A stretch of DNA of 9,151 bases from NCBI GenBank assembly GCA_002323775.1, contig DCPV01000070.1, positions 429 to 9,579 on the forward strand, read 5' to 3'. Of the stretch, positions 1 through 6,846 are shown in pieces. Position 1 is the stretch's first letter. Each line of letters starts with the position of its first letter. Origin of the DNA: Firmicutes bacterium UBA1535. GTDB taxonomy: Bacteria; Bacillota; Clostridia; Tissierellales; Sedimentibacteraceae. Under the pieces are notes generated by a model. It saw only the letters and a program-made list of their open reading frames with translations. It made no database searches and was not told the DNA's origin. Both the position numbers and the translations under genes were made by a program.

Positions 1-1127
1 TAGGTATAGGAAAGCTTGAAGAAATTGCAAATTACGCAAAAGAGCTTGATGTTGAAACAGTTATATTCAATGATGAATTATCAGGCTCACAGCTTAAAAA
101 TATTGAAGATATAGTTGGAACGAGAGTAATTGACAGAACTACATTGATACTTGATATTTTTGCACGCAGAGCGCTTACTAATGAGGGAAGACTTCAAGTT
201 GAGCTTGCACAGCTTAAATACAGGCTGCCAAGGCTTGCCGGAATCGGAAAGGAATTATCAAGACAAGGTGGAGGAATAGGAACAAGAGGCCCCGGAGAGA
301 AAAAGATAGAAAAGGACAGAAGACATATAACATCAAGGATAGAGGATTTAGAATCTCAGATTGAGAAAAATGAACAAGTTAGAGATACAAAGAGAAAGAA
401 AAGAATGAAAGATGAAATACCTGTTGTTTCAATAGTAGGCTATACGAACGCAGGTAAATCAACACTTTTAAACGCTTTGATTGAAACCTGCTATGCTGAT
501 GAGGAGCTTGAAAATAAAAAAGTCTTTGTAAAGGATATGCTTTTTGCAACTCTTGATACAGAACATAGGAGAGTAAGATTGCCTGGTGGAAGATATGCGA
601 TTTTTTCTGATACCGTAGGATTTATCAAAAAGCTTCCAACACAGATAGTTAAAGCCTTTAAAGGAACTCTTGAGGAGCTTAAATATGCTAATTTGATTTT
701 ACATCTTATAGATATAAATGATGAAAATCTTGAAGCGCATAAGCAGACAACAATTGATTTGATAAGTAAAATAACAGATAACGAAATACCTGTTGTTACT
801 GTTTACAATAAAATAGATAGAATTGTTTCAAGTGAAAATGCAGAGAATTCTAATATAAAATTCATGCAAAATGAAAATACTCTATATATTTCTGCTGTTC
901 AGAGGAACAATATTAATAACTTATTAGAGTATGTTGACAATAAAATTAACGGGGATAAAAACAAGTATTTGTTTAAAATACCAAATAGTGACTTAAAGTC
1001 ATATTATTACCTATATGAAAACAGGTTGACAGAAAATGTAGAGCATGAAGCTGACGGAGTAAAATTAGAGGCAGTAATTTATGAGGACGAGAAGTATAAA
1101 TATAAGGACTATATAATTTATGAATAG
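1..1127 (+). CDS. hflX: GTPase HflX, 5'-truncated by the window edge
   Basis: HflX is a ribosome-associated GTPase of the Obg-HflX superfamily. It binds the 50S subunit and splits stalled or hibernating 70S ribosomes, notably under heat stress. The frame is open from the first base of the window. Codons 3-143 already encode HflX N-domain sequence (IGKLEEI, VIFNDELSGSQLKNIED, TRVIDRTTLILDIFA), so the gene starts upstream; the TTG at 144 is internal, not a start. Next come the family glycine-rich segment GGGIGTRGPGEKKIEKDRR (about 264-320) and a charged, probably coiled-coil linker. The G domain follows: P-loop GYTNAGKST (438-464), DTVG (609-620), NKID (807-818) and SAV as a likely G5. A C-terminal domain of about 100 residues ends in IIYE-stop. 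About 375 codons are visible, consistent with a full family protein of 410 residues or more. The stop overlaps the next gene by 8 bases, suggesting co-transcription and translational coupling. Confidence 0.96.
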   Translation, partial: GIGKLEEIANYAKELDVETVIFNDELSGSQLKNIEDIVGTRVIDRTTLILDIFARRALTNEGRLQVELAQLKYRLPRLAGIGKELSRQGGGIGTRGPGEKKIEKDRRHITSRIEDLESQIEKNEQVRDTKRKKRMKDEIPVVSIVGYTNAGKSTLLNALIETCYADEELENKKVFVKDMLFATLDTEHRRVRLPGGRYAIFSDTVGFIKKLPTQIVKAFKGTLEELKYANLILHLIDINDENLEAHKQTTIDLISKITDNEIPVVTVYNKIDRIVSSENAENSNIKFMQNENTLYISAVQRNNINNLLEYVDNKINGDKNKYLFKIPNSDLKSYYYLYENRLTENVEHEADGVKLEAVIYEDEKYKYKDYIIYE

Positions 1128-1764
1128 TTTTAAAACAGTTCACAGCTTTGGGAGCGATGAAATTATAATTAATAAATCAAAATTTATAGGATATGCAAGT
1201 CCTATAAACAGCGAGGATGAAGCCATTGATTTTATTAATCAAATAAAGAAGAAGCATGCTGATGCTACACATAATGTATATGCCTATGTTTATGGAGATA
1301 ATAGCAATATCCAAAGATTTAGTGATGATGGCGAGCCATCTGGAACAGCCGGCATGCCAGTTTTAAACCTCATAAAGCTTGAAAATTTAAAAAATGTTGT
1401 CGTCGTTGTTACAAGGTATTTTGGTGGAATATTGCTAGGTGCAGGAGGTCTTGCAAGAGCATACTCAAAAACTGCTAAAATAGGTATTGACAGTGCGATA
1501 ATAGTAGATAAAACCTTATATTGTGATGTTAATGTAGAAATTGACTATACTTTGCTTGGAAAATTAGAAAATGAACTTTCAAAAAATAACTATCTAATAA
1601 AAAACAAGATATTTAATGAAAAAGTTAATCTTAATATTTTATGCCTAGAAGATGATGTAGAAAAGCTGAAGTCCTTAATTTTAAACGCAAGCAGTGCAAA
1701 GTGCAAAATAGATGTGACTGATAGCTCTTATTATTCTGTTAAGGACGGTAAATTGATAGATTAA
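1120..1764 (+). CDS. yigZ: YigZ/IMPACT-family protein (UPF0029 + DUF1949)
   Basis: A 214-residue protein of the YigZ/YvyE (IMPACT) family. Its cellular role in bacteria is not settled; eukaryotic IMPACT binds GCN1 and dampens the Gcn2 stress pathway, so a ribosome or translation link is often assumed. The N-terminal IMPACT domain (about residues 15-120) carries both family signatures: FSDDGEPSGTAGMP (67-80) and TRYFGGILLGAGGLARAY (98-115). The C-terminal 80 residues fit the ferredoxin-like DUF1949 domain. Length is normal for the family (about 205-215). The ATG at 1120 lies inside the end of hflX (8-base overlap). An AAGGA at 1104-1108, 11 bases upstream, is an acceptable ribosome binding site. 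Pairing with hflX fits a stress-and-translation theme, but that is inference. No terminator hairpin follows the stop. Confidence 0.94.
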   Translation: MNSFKTVHSFGSDEIIINKSKFIGYASPINSEDEAIDFINQIKKKHADATHNVYAYVYGDNSNIQRFSDDGEPSGTAGMPVLNLIKLENLKNVVVVVTRYFGGILLGAGGLARAYSKTAKIGIDSAIIVDKTLYCDVNVEIDYTLLGKLENELSKNNYLIKNKIFNEKVNLNILCLEDDVEKLKSLILNASSAKCKIDVTDSSYYSVKDGKLID

Positions 1765-1771
1765 AAAAATA

Positions 1772-1801
1772 TTGAAAAGATTATTATACTTATGGTAAAA
1801 T
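1772..1801 (+). promoter_or_regulatory. Sigma-A type promoter for yebC (extended -10)
   Basis: TTGAAA (1772-1777) is a 5/6 match to the -35 box. After an 18-base spacer comes TAAAAT (1796-1801), a 5/6 match to the -10 box, preceded by TGG (1793-1795), which is a TGn extended -10. Transcription would start near 1808, giving a yebC leader of about 90 nt that contains the hairpin at 1853-1880. This is the best promoter-like sequence in the window. It probably drives yebC-ruvC and possibly the rest of the cluster. Confidence 0.7.
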
Positions 1802-1852
1802 ATCAAATGCGAATATAGTATTACAATAATAAATATTATATATATTTAATTT

Positions 1853-1880
1853 TCAGATATCTCAACTGACGAGATTCTGA
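1853..1880 (+). promoter_or_regulatory. Bulged 10-bp hairpin in the yebC leader
   Basis: TCAGA-T-ATCTC (1853-1863) pairs with GAGAT-TCTGA (1871-1880). All ten pairs are Watson-Crick, with a single bulged T at 1858 and the seven-base loop AACTGAC (1864-1870). It ends five bases before the AGGAGG ribosome binding site (1886-1891) and is not followed by a T run, so it is not an intrinsic terminator. It may stabilise the transcript or modulate translation; no known riboswitch class is recognised. Confidence 0.5.
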
Positions 1881-1897
1881 TTGTTAGGAGGAAAAAC

Positions 1898-2641
1898 ATG
1901 TCAGGACATTCAAAATGGGCGAATACGAAACACAGAAAAGGAAAGCAAGATATTAAAAGGGCAAAAATATTTACAAAATTGGCAAGAGCTATAACTGTTG
2001 CTACAAGAGAGGGCGGAGCAGACCCAGCTTACAACGCTTCTTTAGCTACTGCTATTGAAAAGGCAAAGGCAGAAAATATGCCTAATGATAACATAGATAG
2101 AGCAGTAAAAACTGGTATGGGTGGATTAAACGGAGAAGTGTTTGACCACATAACATATGAAGCATATGGTCCTTGCGGAACTGCATTCATGGTGCAGTGC
2201 TTAACAAACAACAAGAACAGAACAGCAGCAGATGTTAGACACTATTTCTCTAAATTTGGCGGAAACCTTGGCTCGACAGGCTGTGTAGGATACCTATTCG
2301 ACAGAAAGGGTATCATAACTATAGAATTATCAGACTCTATAAATGAAGAAGAACTTATGATGGCTGCTCTTGATGCCGGAGCAGATGATTTTGAGGTAGA
2401 TGAAATATACGAGATATCAACATCACCAGAAAACTTTATGGCTGTATTAAATTCCTTAAAGGGAGCAGGATATAAAGATGCAAAGGGTGAAATAGCATAT
2501 TTACCGCAAAATTATGTAAAGGTAGAGGGCGAAGAAAATTTAAAAAATCTTGATAAATTAATAGACGCATTAGATGATAACGATGATGTCCAAGAGGTGT
2601 TCCACAACTGGGATATGCCAGAGGAAGAAGACGAAGAATAA
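1898..2641 (+). CDS. yebC: YebC/TACO1-family translation factor or regulator
   Basis: A 247-residue YebC/PmpR family protein. The family was long annotated as DNA-binding transcriptional regulators. More recent work on bacterial YebC and mitochondrial TACO1 supports a ribosome-associated role that relieves stalling at proline-rich stretches; both views are from memory. The sequence begins with the near-invariant [18 protein letters not shown] (1-18) and the basic three-helix N-domain. The family block [19 protein letters not shown] (87-105) with NRTAADVRH continues into [14 protein letters not shown] (121-134). [17 protein letters not shown] (164-180) and a strongly acidic tail (EEEDEE) follow. 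Length is typical. The start is fixed by homology and a perfect AGGAGG (1886-1891) six bases before the ATG. The TAA overlaps the ruvC ATG by one base (TAATG), implying coupled translation. yebC next to ruvC is a widely conserved pairing. Confidence 0.97.
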   Translation: MSGHSKWANTKHRKGKQDIKRAKIFTKLARAITVATREGGADPAYNASLATAIEKAKAENMPNDNIDRAVKTGMGGLNGEVFDHITYEAYGPCGTAFMVQCLTNNKNRTAADVRHYFSKFGGNLGSTGCVGYLFDRKGIITIELSDSINEEELMMAALDAGADDFEVDEIYEISTSPENFMAVLNSLKGAGYKDAKGEIAYLPQNYVKVEGEENLKNLDKLIDALDDNDDVQEVFHNWDMPEEEDEE

Positions 2642-3141
2642 TGATTATTTTGGGGATGGACCCAGGGCTTGCAATCTCCGGCTATGGAGTTTTGGAGTAC
2701 TTGGGAAATAAGTTCAAAATGATAGAATATGGAGCTGTCACAAGTGAAGCTTCAATGCCTTTTCCGTTAAGACTTAGACATATTTATGAGTCATATATAG
2801 AAATGATTGATAAATTTAAGCCAGACGCTATCGCTGTGGAGGAATTGTTTTATAATAAAAACGCTAAAACAGCAATAGCTATCGGAGAGGCAAGAGGTGT
2901 TCACTTGCTGGCAGGGCAAATGAAGGACATACCTTTGTATGAATATACACCTTTGCAGATAAAGCAGGGGATTGTTGGCTATGGCAGAGCTGAAAAAAAG
3001 CAGGTTCAAGAGATGGTCAAGCTTATTTTAGGCTTAGATAAGATACCAAAGCCTGATGATGCTGCTGATGGGCTGGCTGTAGCTATTTGTCATGCTCATT
3101 CGTTGAAATTTTGTGAGGATTTTAGGATTATTGGATATTAG
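2641..3141 (+). CDS. ruvC: Crossover junction endodeoxyribonuclease RuvC
   Basis: RuvC is the Holliday-junction resolvase that nicks two strands symmetrically, working with the RuvAB branch-migration motor in recombinational repair. The 166-residue protein has the expected length and RNase H-like fold markers. It starts [11 protein letters not shown] with catalytic Asp7, followed by [12 protein letters not shown] (E67 aligning with E. coli Glu66). Near the end, [16 protein letters not shown] supplies the last two acidic residues (D140 and D143, aligning with E. coli D138 and D141), so the active site is intact. [17 protein letters not shown] sequence (here 111-123) matches the DNA-contacting region. 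The ATG lies in TAATG with the yebC stop. A GAGGAAG at 2621-2627 inside yebC sits a little far away, so start-stop coupling is probably the main source of ribosomes. Confidence 0.97.
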   Translation: MIILGMDPGLAISGYGVLEYLGNKFKMIEYGAVTSEASMPFPLRLRHIYESYIEMIDKFKPDAIAVEELFYNKNAKTAIAIGEARGVHLLAGQMKDIPLYEYTPLQIKQGIVGYGRAEKKQVQEMVKLILGLDKIPKPDDAADGLAVAICHAHSLKFCEDFRIIGY

Positions 3142-3175
3142 TTTTAAAACTTGTAAAAATAAAATTAGAAAGCAG

Positions 3176-3218
3176 ATACCAATTTAGCATAAATCAAAAT
3201 TTGCTTTTGCATTGGTGT
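3176..3218 (+). promoter_or_regulatory. Imperfect stem-loop upstream of ruvA
   Basis: In the 89-base ruvC-ruvA gap, ATACCAAT (3176-3183) pairs with ATTGGTGT (3211-3218) through eight consecutive pairs, one of them a G-U wobble. Inside, AAAT (3191-3194) can pair with ATTT (3199-3202) around a CAAA loop, and AGC (3186-3188) with GCT (3203-3205). The 3' arm contains GGTG (3214-3217), the only Shine-Dalgarno-like bases before the ruvA ATG at 3231. Folding could therefore limit ruvA translation. No T run follows, so it is not a terminator. Confidence 0.4.
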
Positions 3219-3230
3219 ATGGTCATAAAC

Positions 3231-3833
3231 ATGATTAGTTATATTAAGGGTGAAATTACAAAAAAAGGTACTGATTATTTAACAATTGAAAACAACGGAA
3301 TAGGGTATTATATTAATACTTCCTTCAATACCTTGAAAAATTTATCAGAGGGTGATAAATCCTCTGTATTTACTTTTATGTATGTGAGAGAGGATATAAT
3401 TGCTTTATACGGATTTTCAACAATAGACGAGCTTGATATGTTTAAAAAGCTGATATCTGTAAATGGAGTAGGGCCTAAGGCTGGACTTGCTGTATTATCT
3501 ACATATGAAATAAATAGTATAAAGCTATTTATTTTGAAAGAGGATGTCACTGCTATGTCAAAAGTTTCGGGAATTGGCAAGAAAACAGCAAGTAAAATCA
3601 TCCTAGATTTAAAGGATAAAATTGGAAAATTGGAAGAATTGGTTAATGTCAATATGAATGATATAATATCTGTAGCTACAGATTTAAGCAATGATGCTGA
3701 TGATATAACAGCAGTGCTTATGAGCTTAGGATTTAGTCAATCAGAAGCAAAAAAAGCTATAGAGGGTATTGATACGACCGGAAAGACAGAAAATCAAATT
3801 ATAAAAGAGGCTTTAAAAAAGTTGAATAGATAA
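3231..3833 (+). CDS. ruvA: Holliday junction DNA helicase subunit RuvA
   Basis: RuvA forms the tetramer that binds four-way junctions and loads the RuvB motor. The 200-residue protein has the standard three-domain layout. An OB-fold domain (1-62) starts MISYIKGEI and holds the acidic pin residues E54-D55 in VREDIIALYGF. Two helix-hairpin-helix motifs follow, LISVNGVGPKAGLAVL (74-89) and KVSGIGKKTASKII (111-124). A flexible acidic linker (about 140-158) leads to domain III (DDITAVLMSLGFSQSEAKKA, 157-176), which contacts RuvB. The start at 3231 is chosen because family members begin MIxYIKG. In-frame upstream starts at 3201 (TTG) and 3219 (ATG) would add unrelated residues and have no ribosome binding site. 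Even 3231 has only a weak GGTG 13 bases upstream, unusual for this genome. It follows ruvC by 89 bases and precedes ruvB by 166. Confidence 0.96.
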   Translation: MISYIKGEITKKGTDYLTIENNGIGYYINTSFNTLKNLSEGDKSSVFTFMYVREDIIALYGFSTIDELDMFKKLISVNGVGPKAGLAVLSTYEINSIKLFILKEDVTAMSKVSGIGKKTASKIILDLKDKIGKLEELVNVNMNDIISVATDLSNDADDITAVLMSLGFSQSEAKKAIEGIDTTGKTENQIIKEALKKLNR

Positions 3834-3999
3834 TTTGCCATATAGTTTATTTAAAAGAACTATGGGAGGAGAATAACCCTGTTCTGATGATAATTACATA
3901 AAAAATGCAGTTATAAGCTATGATGATTATGCAAGGAAATTAGCAGATAATGAAATAAACTACTTATATAATAACGAAAATGAAAGGGGTAGCTTTGTA
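3834..3999 (+). other. ruvA-ruvB gap: orphan Shine-Dalgarno and open stretch
   Basis: This gap is longer than the rest of the cluster leads one to expect. A strong GGGAGGAG (3864-3871) is followed by no start codon that opens a useful frame: the ATG at 3887 reads only four codons before TAA, and the ATG at 3862 only four before the TAA at 3874. Beyond that TAA, 41 codons (3877-3999) are open in the ruvB frame. They encode a protein-like sequence (for example [26 protein letters not shown]) that joins ruvB at its ATG. Upstream of the TAA the same frame is open from 3826 (reading YSLFKRTMGGE). It could be a decayed small gene, a small gene with a sequence error, or chance. I assign no function. 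Confidence 0.35.
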
Positions 4000-5037
4000 A
4001 TGGAAAAACTTGACAGAGAAAATGATATTATAGTTTCCACTATAAACTCTGGTGAAGAAGATCTTGAATTTAGTCTAAGACCGCAAAAGCTTGCACAGTA
4101 CATAGGACAGGACAAGCTCAAAGAAAAAATGAGCATTTTTATAGAGTCTGCCAAGATGAGAAATGAACCCTTAGACCATGTTCTTTTATCCGGACCACCG
4201 GGGCTTGGAAAAACAACTATGGCAAATATTATATCAAACGAGATGGGTGTTAATATTAGAATTACCTCAGGACCTGCTATTGAAAGACCGGGAGACTTAG
4301 CAGCAATATTAACTAATCTTAATGAAAATGATGTTTTATTTATAGATGAAATCCATAGATTAAATAAAAGCGTGGAGGAAGTAATGTATCCTGCTATGGA
4401 AGACTATGCGCTTGATATCATAATAGGAAAAGGGCCTTCTGCACGTTCTATAAGACTTGATTTAGCTAAATTTACCCTGATTGGTGCAACGACAAGAGCA
4501 GGACTTTTAACCTCACCCCTTAGAGATAGATTTGGAGTAATGTGCAACCTTGACTACTATAAGACTGAGGACTTAAAGCAGATAATTTTGAGGTCGGCAG
4601 GAATTATAGGAGTGGAGATAGACAAGGCTGGTGCTGAGGAAATTGCAAGGCGTTCAAGAGGGACACCTAGAATTGCAAATAGGTTGTTAAAGCGTGTTAG
4701 AGACTTTGCCATAGTTAAGGGTAAAGGTGTAATTGATATTGAAACAGCAGATAAGGCATTGCTAATGCTTGAAATAGATGGATTAGGCTTAGATAAGCTG
4801 GATAGAAAAATATTAAATACAATAATTGATTTTTATAAAGGAGGCCCTGTTGGTGTAGATACCTTGGCAGCCTCTATAGGTGAGGAACGAAGTACTATAG
4901 AAGATGTTTACGAGCCATATCTAATGCAAATAGGATTTTTAAGCAGAACTCCACGTGGTCGTATGGTTACAGAAAATGCTTATAAACATCTTAATAAAAA
5001 ACTAGATAAAAGTCAGATAGAAATTGATATAGAATAA
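4000..5037 (+). CDS. ruvB: Holliday junction branch migration ATPase RuvB
   Basis: RuvB is the hexameric AAA+ motor that pulls DNA through RuvA-bound Holliday junctions. The 345-residue protein is typical in length. The order is: N-terminal [13 protein letters not shown] (25-37); Walker [10 protein letters not shown] (65-73, Lys71); Walker [10 protein letters not shown] (112-120, Asp116-Glu117); sensor 1 region GATTRAG (162-168); arginine-finger segment SPLRDRFG (172-179); sensor 2 region [11 protein letters not shown] (220-230); and a C-terminal winged helix with [22 protein letters not shown] and [10 protein letters not shown] (312-321), the DNA-binding part. All key residues are present. 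The start at 4000 is supported by AAAGGGG (3983-3989), 10 bases upstream, and by family starts of the form MEKR/MEKx. The frame is open for 41 codons further upstream, but no start codon exists there. Confidence 0.97.
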   Translation: MEKLDRENDIIVSTINSGEEDLEFSLRPQKLAQYIGQDKLKEKMSIFIESAKMRNEPLDHVLLSGPPGLGKTTMANIISNEMGVNIRITSGPAIERPGDLAAILTNLNENDVLFIDEIHRLNKSVEEVMYPAMEDYALDIIIGKGPSARSIRLDLAKFTLIGATTRAGLLTSPLRDRFGVMCNLDYYKTEDLKQIILRSAGIIGVEIDKAGAEEIARRSRGTPRIANRLLKRVRDFAIVKGKGVIDIETADKALLMLEIDGLGLDKLDRKILNTIIDFYKGGPVGVDTLAASIGEERSTIEDVYEPYLMQIGFLSRTPRGRMVTENAYKHLNKKLDKSQIEIDIE

Positions 5038-5085
5038 TAATTCGTATTTAAAATAAACTGTGAATAATTGAGAGGTGACTAGAAT

Positions 5086-6846
5086 ATGAAAAATAAAATA
5101 TATAAAATACTATTGTTTTTTATTGTATTCACAATGACGCTTGTATCTGTCAGCTATGCAGCTGATTCTGATACTGAAATTAGAGTTAGAATAAGAGAGC
5201 CAAGAAAAACCAATGAACAGGTAGATTTACAAGGATACGGAAATATAAATATGTACAATATAGTCGAAAGCAAGGATACTCCTATAGCGACTTTAGAGCA
5301 AAATTTAAAAGTTTTTTTAGATACATATTATAGTAATAAATATTTAGCTCAATATGCAGGAAGTTCTGAAGCTGTAATTGGGCCATATCATTTAAAACTA
5401 ACAGATTATGAATACGCAAGCTATAGCTCTGCCTTGGAAAACGCAGCTAGATTATCATCTAATTATAGCATTAAATTCTATCCATTTTATAATGGCAAAA
5501 GCTTTAATATTTATGCCGGAAGTTTTATAAGTGATTCAGAGGCTTCTCAAAACAGAGACAATTTAATTAGAAGTGGGATAAGCTGTCAAACGGTTAATGG
5601 ACTTAATCAATTTGTACTTGTGTTAAATGCAAGCAATAATCCTGTTTTAATGTATGCTAACAATTTTAATGTATATTTTAGTGCCTACAATAATGATTTG
5701 AAATGCAATTCTATTAAAATGGATGGGAATTTATACAAAGGAGAAGCTGCTTTTTATATCAGTGAGGGAAGATTACTTTCTATAAATAAAGTTTCTTTAA
5801 AAAATTATTTGTATGGAGTATTGCCAAAAGAAATTATACCAAGCTGGCCTCCAGAAGCTGTGAAAGCTCAGGCGCTTGCTGCAAGGTCTTATGCAGTAGC
5901 TAGTATTAGCCCTAACTCAAAGCTTGGCTATGATGTACAGGATAATCAAAACGATCAGGTTTATGGTGGATATTATGCTGAAAATCCAATAACAAATGCC
6001 TATGTTGATAGTACAGATGGTCAGATGATATACCATGAGGGCAAGGTTATTACTGCATTTTTCCATTCGACAAGTGGAGGAAGGACAGAAAACACTGAAA
6101 ATATATGGCTTACACCTGTTCCTTATTTAAAGGCTGTAGACGACCCATATTCAATAGGTTCGCCTCTTGCTACATGGCAAAAATCGATTACTAAAGAAGA
6201 AGCTATAAATAGTGCGAGAGAAAAAAATCCTAATGTTAAAGATGTTTACAACATAGTAGTAACAGATGTTTCAGAAAATGGGAGAGTACAGCAATGTATA
6301 ATATCCACTGATGTAGGGGATATTATTCTTAAAAAGGAAGAAATAACAGCTACCTTTGGATATAGAGTTTTACCAAGTACATGGTTTAGTATAACAAGTG
6401 ACAGTGATGTTTATTTAATAAGTGAAAATAGCTTTACTGCACAGCCAAACAATGGACAGGGAGGTTCAGTGCTTGATGGTTCTTCAAGTTCCTCTGATTC
6501 CTCGGGAGACAGTATATTAGATAATAATAAAAATAATTCTCCTCAAGGTACAGAAAATAGCGGTAATACTGATAAAGTAAATCCTGATGATAATAGAGTT
6601 TCATTAAATAATAAACATATTATATCATCATCAGGTGTATCAAAAATTGATAATAATTCATTAAACTTTATTTCTTCAACAGGTACATCAAAGCTTTCTA
6701 CTGCTCCGACAATCTATTATTTTAATGGTAAAGGTAACGGACATGGAATAGGGATGAGCCAGTACGGGGCAAAGAAAATGGCTGAAGATGGATATACATA
6801 TGAGCAAATTATAAAGCATTATTATACTGGAGTAGAAATTAGATGA
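5086..6846 (+). CDS. Exported SpoIID/LytB-domain cell-wall enzyme
   Basis: A 586-residue secreted protein of the SpoIID/LytB family. SpoIID is a lytic transglycosylase that cleaves denuded peptidoglycan during forespore engulfment; LytB members modify amidase activity. A signal peptide (1-25, cleavage near SYA-A) is followed by a SPOR-like segment (about 128-190, with [21 protein letters not shown]). The SpoIID domain starts about 205 and contains [20 protein letters not shown] (E249 at the SpoIID catalytic Glu position), [13 protein letters not shown] and [17 protein letters not shown] (326-342). The conserved C-terminal motif [13 protein letters not shown] (550-562) is displaced by a Ser/Asn-rich stretch (about 440-540). 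Typical SpoIID proteins are about 340 residues, so this one is large. No Cys is present around HSTSGG, where I recall the C. difficile SpoIID has Cys zinc ligands, so it may be a paralogue rather than SpoIID proper. AGAGGTGA (5071-5078) precedes the ATG by seven bases. It overlaps queA by four bases. Confidence 0.9.
   Translation: MKNKIYKILLFFIVFTMTLVSVSYAADSDTEIRVRIREPRKTNEQVDLQGYGNINMYNIVESKDTPIATLEQNLKVFLDTYYSNKYLAQYAGSSEAVIGPYHLKLTDYEYASYSSALENAARLSSNYSIKFYPFYNGKSFNIYAGSFISDSEASQNRDNLIRSGISCQTVNGLNQFVLVLNASNNPVLMYANNFNVYFSAYNNDLKCNSIKMDGNLYKGEAAFYISEGRLLSINKVSLKNYLYGVLPKEIIPSWPPEAVKAQALAARSYAVASISPNSKLGYDVQDNQNDQVYGGYYAENPITNAYVDSTDGQMIYHEGKVITAFFHSTSGGRTENTENIWLTPVPYLKAVDDPYSIGSPLATWQKSITKEEAINSAREKNPNVKDVYNIVVTDVSENGRVQQCIISTDVGDIILKKEEITATFGYRVLPSTWFSITSDSDVYLISENSFTAQPNNGQGGSVLDGSSSSSDSSGDSILDNNKNNSPQGTENSGNTDKVNPDDNRVSLNNKHIISSSGVSKIDNNSLNFISSTGTSKLSTAPTIYYFNGKGNGHGIGMSQYGAKKMAEDGYTYEQIIKHYYTGVEIR

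Noticed and set aside
144..146. TTG as the start codon of hflX
   Set aside because: The frame is open back to the window edge and the upstream codons match the HflX N-domain (VIFNDELS, TRVIDRT), so 144 is internal and the gene is cut by the window.
3141..3150. GTTTTAAAAC as a CRISPR repeat fragment or transposon end
   Set aside because: Only two scattered copies exist, with no regular spacing, no cas genes, no transposase and no target duplication.
3201..3230. Longer ruvA starting at TTG 3201 or ATG 3219
   Set aside because: These add residues not seen at the family N-terminus (MIxYIKG) and have no ribosome binding site; they also overlap the stem-loop.
3308..3691. Antisense open frame over ruvA, and similar minus-strand frames over yebC, ruvC, ruvB, queA and tgt
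   Set aside because: They lie opposite confidently assigned genes, have no ribosome binding sites and encode no recognisable domains; they are shadows of coding on the plus strand.
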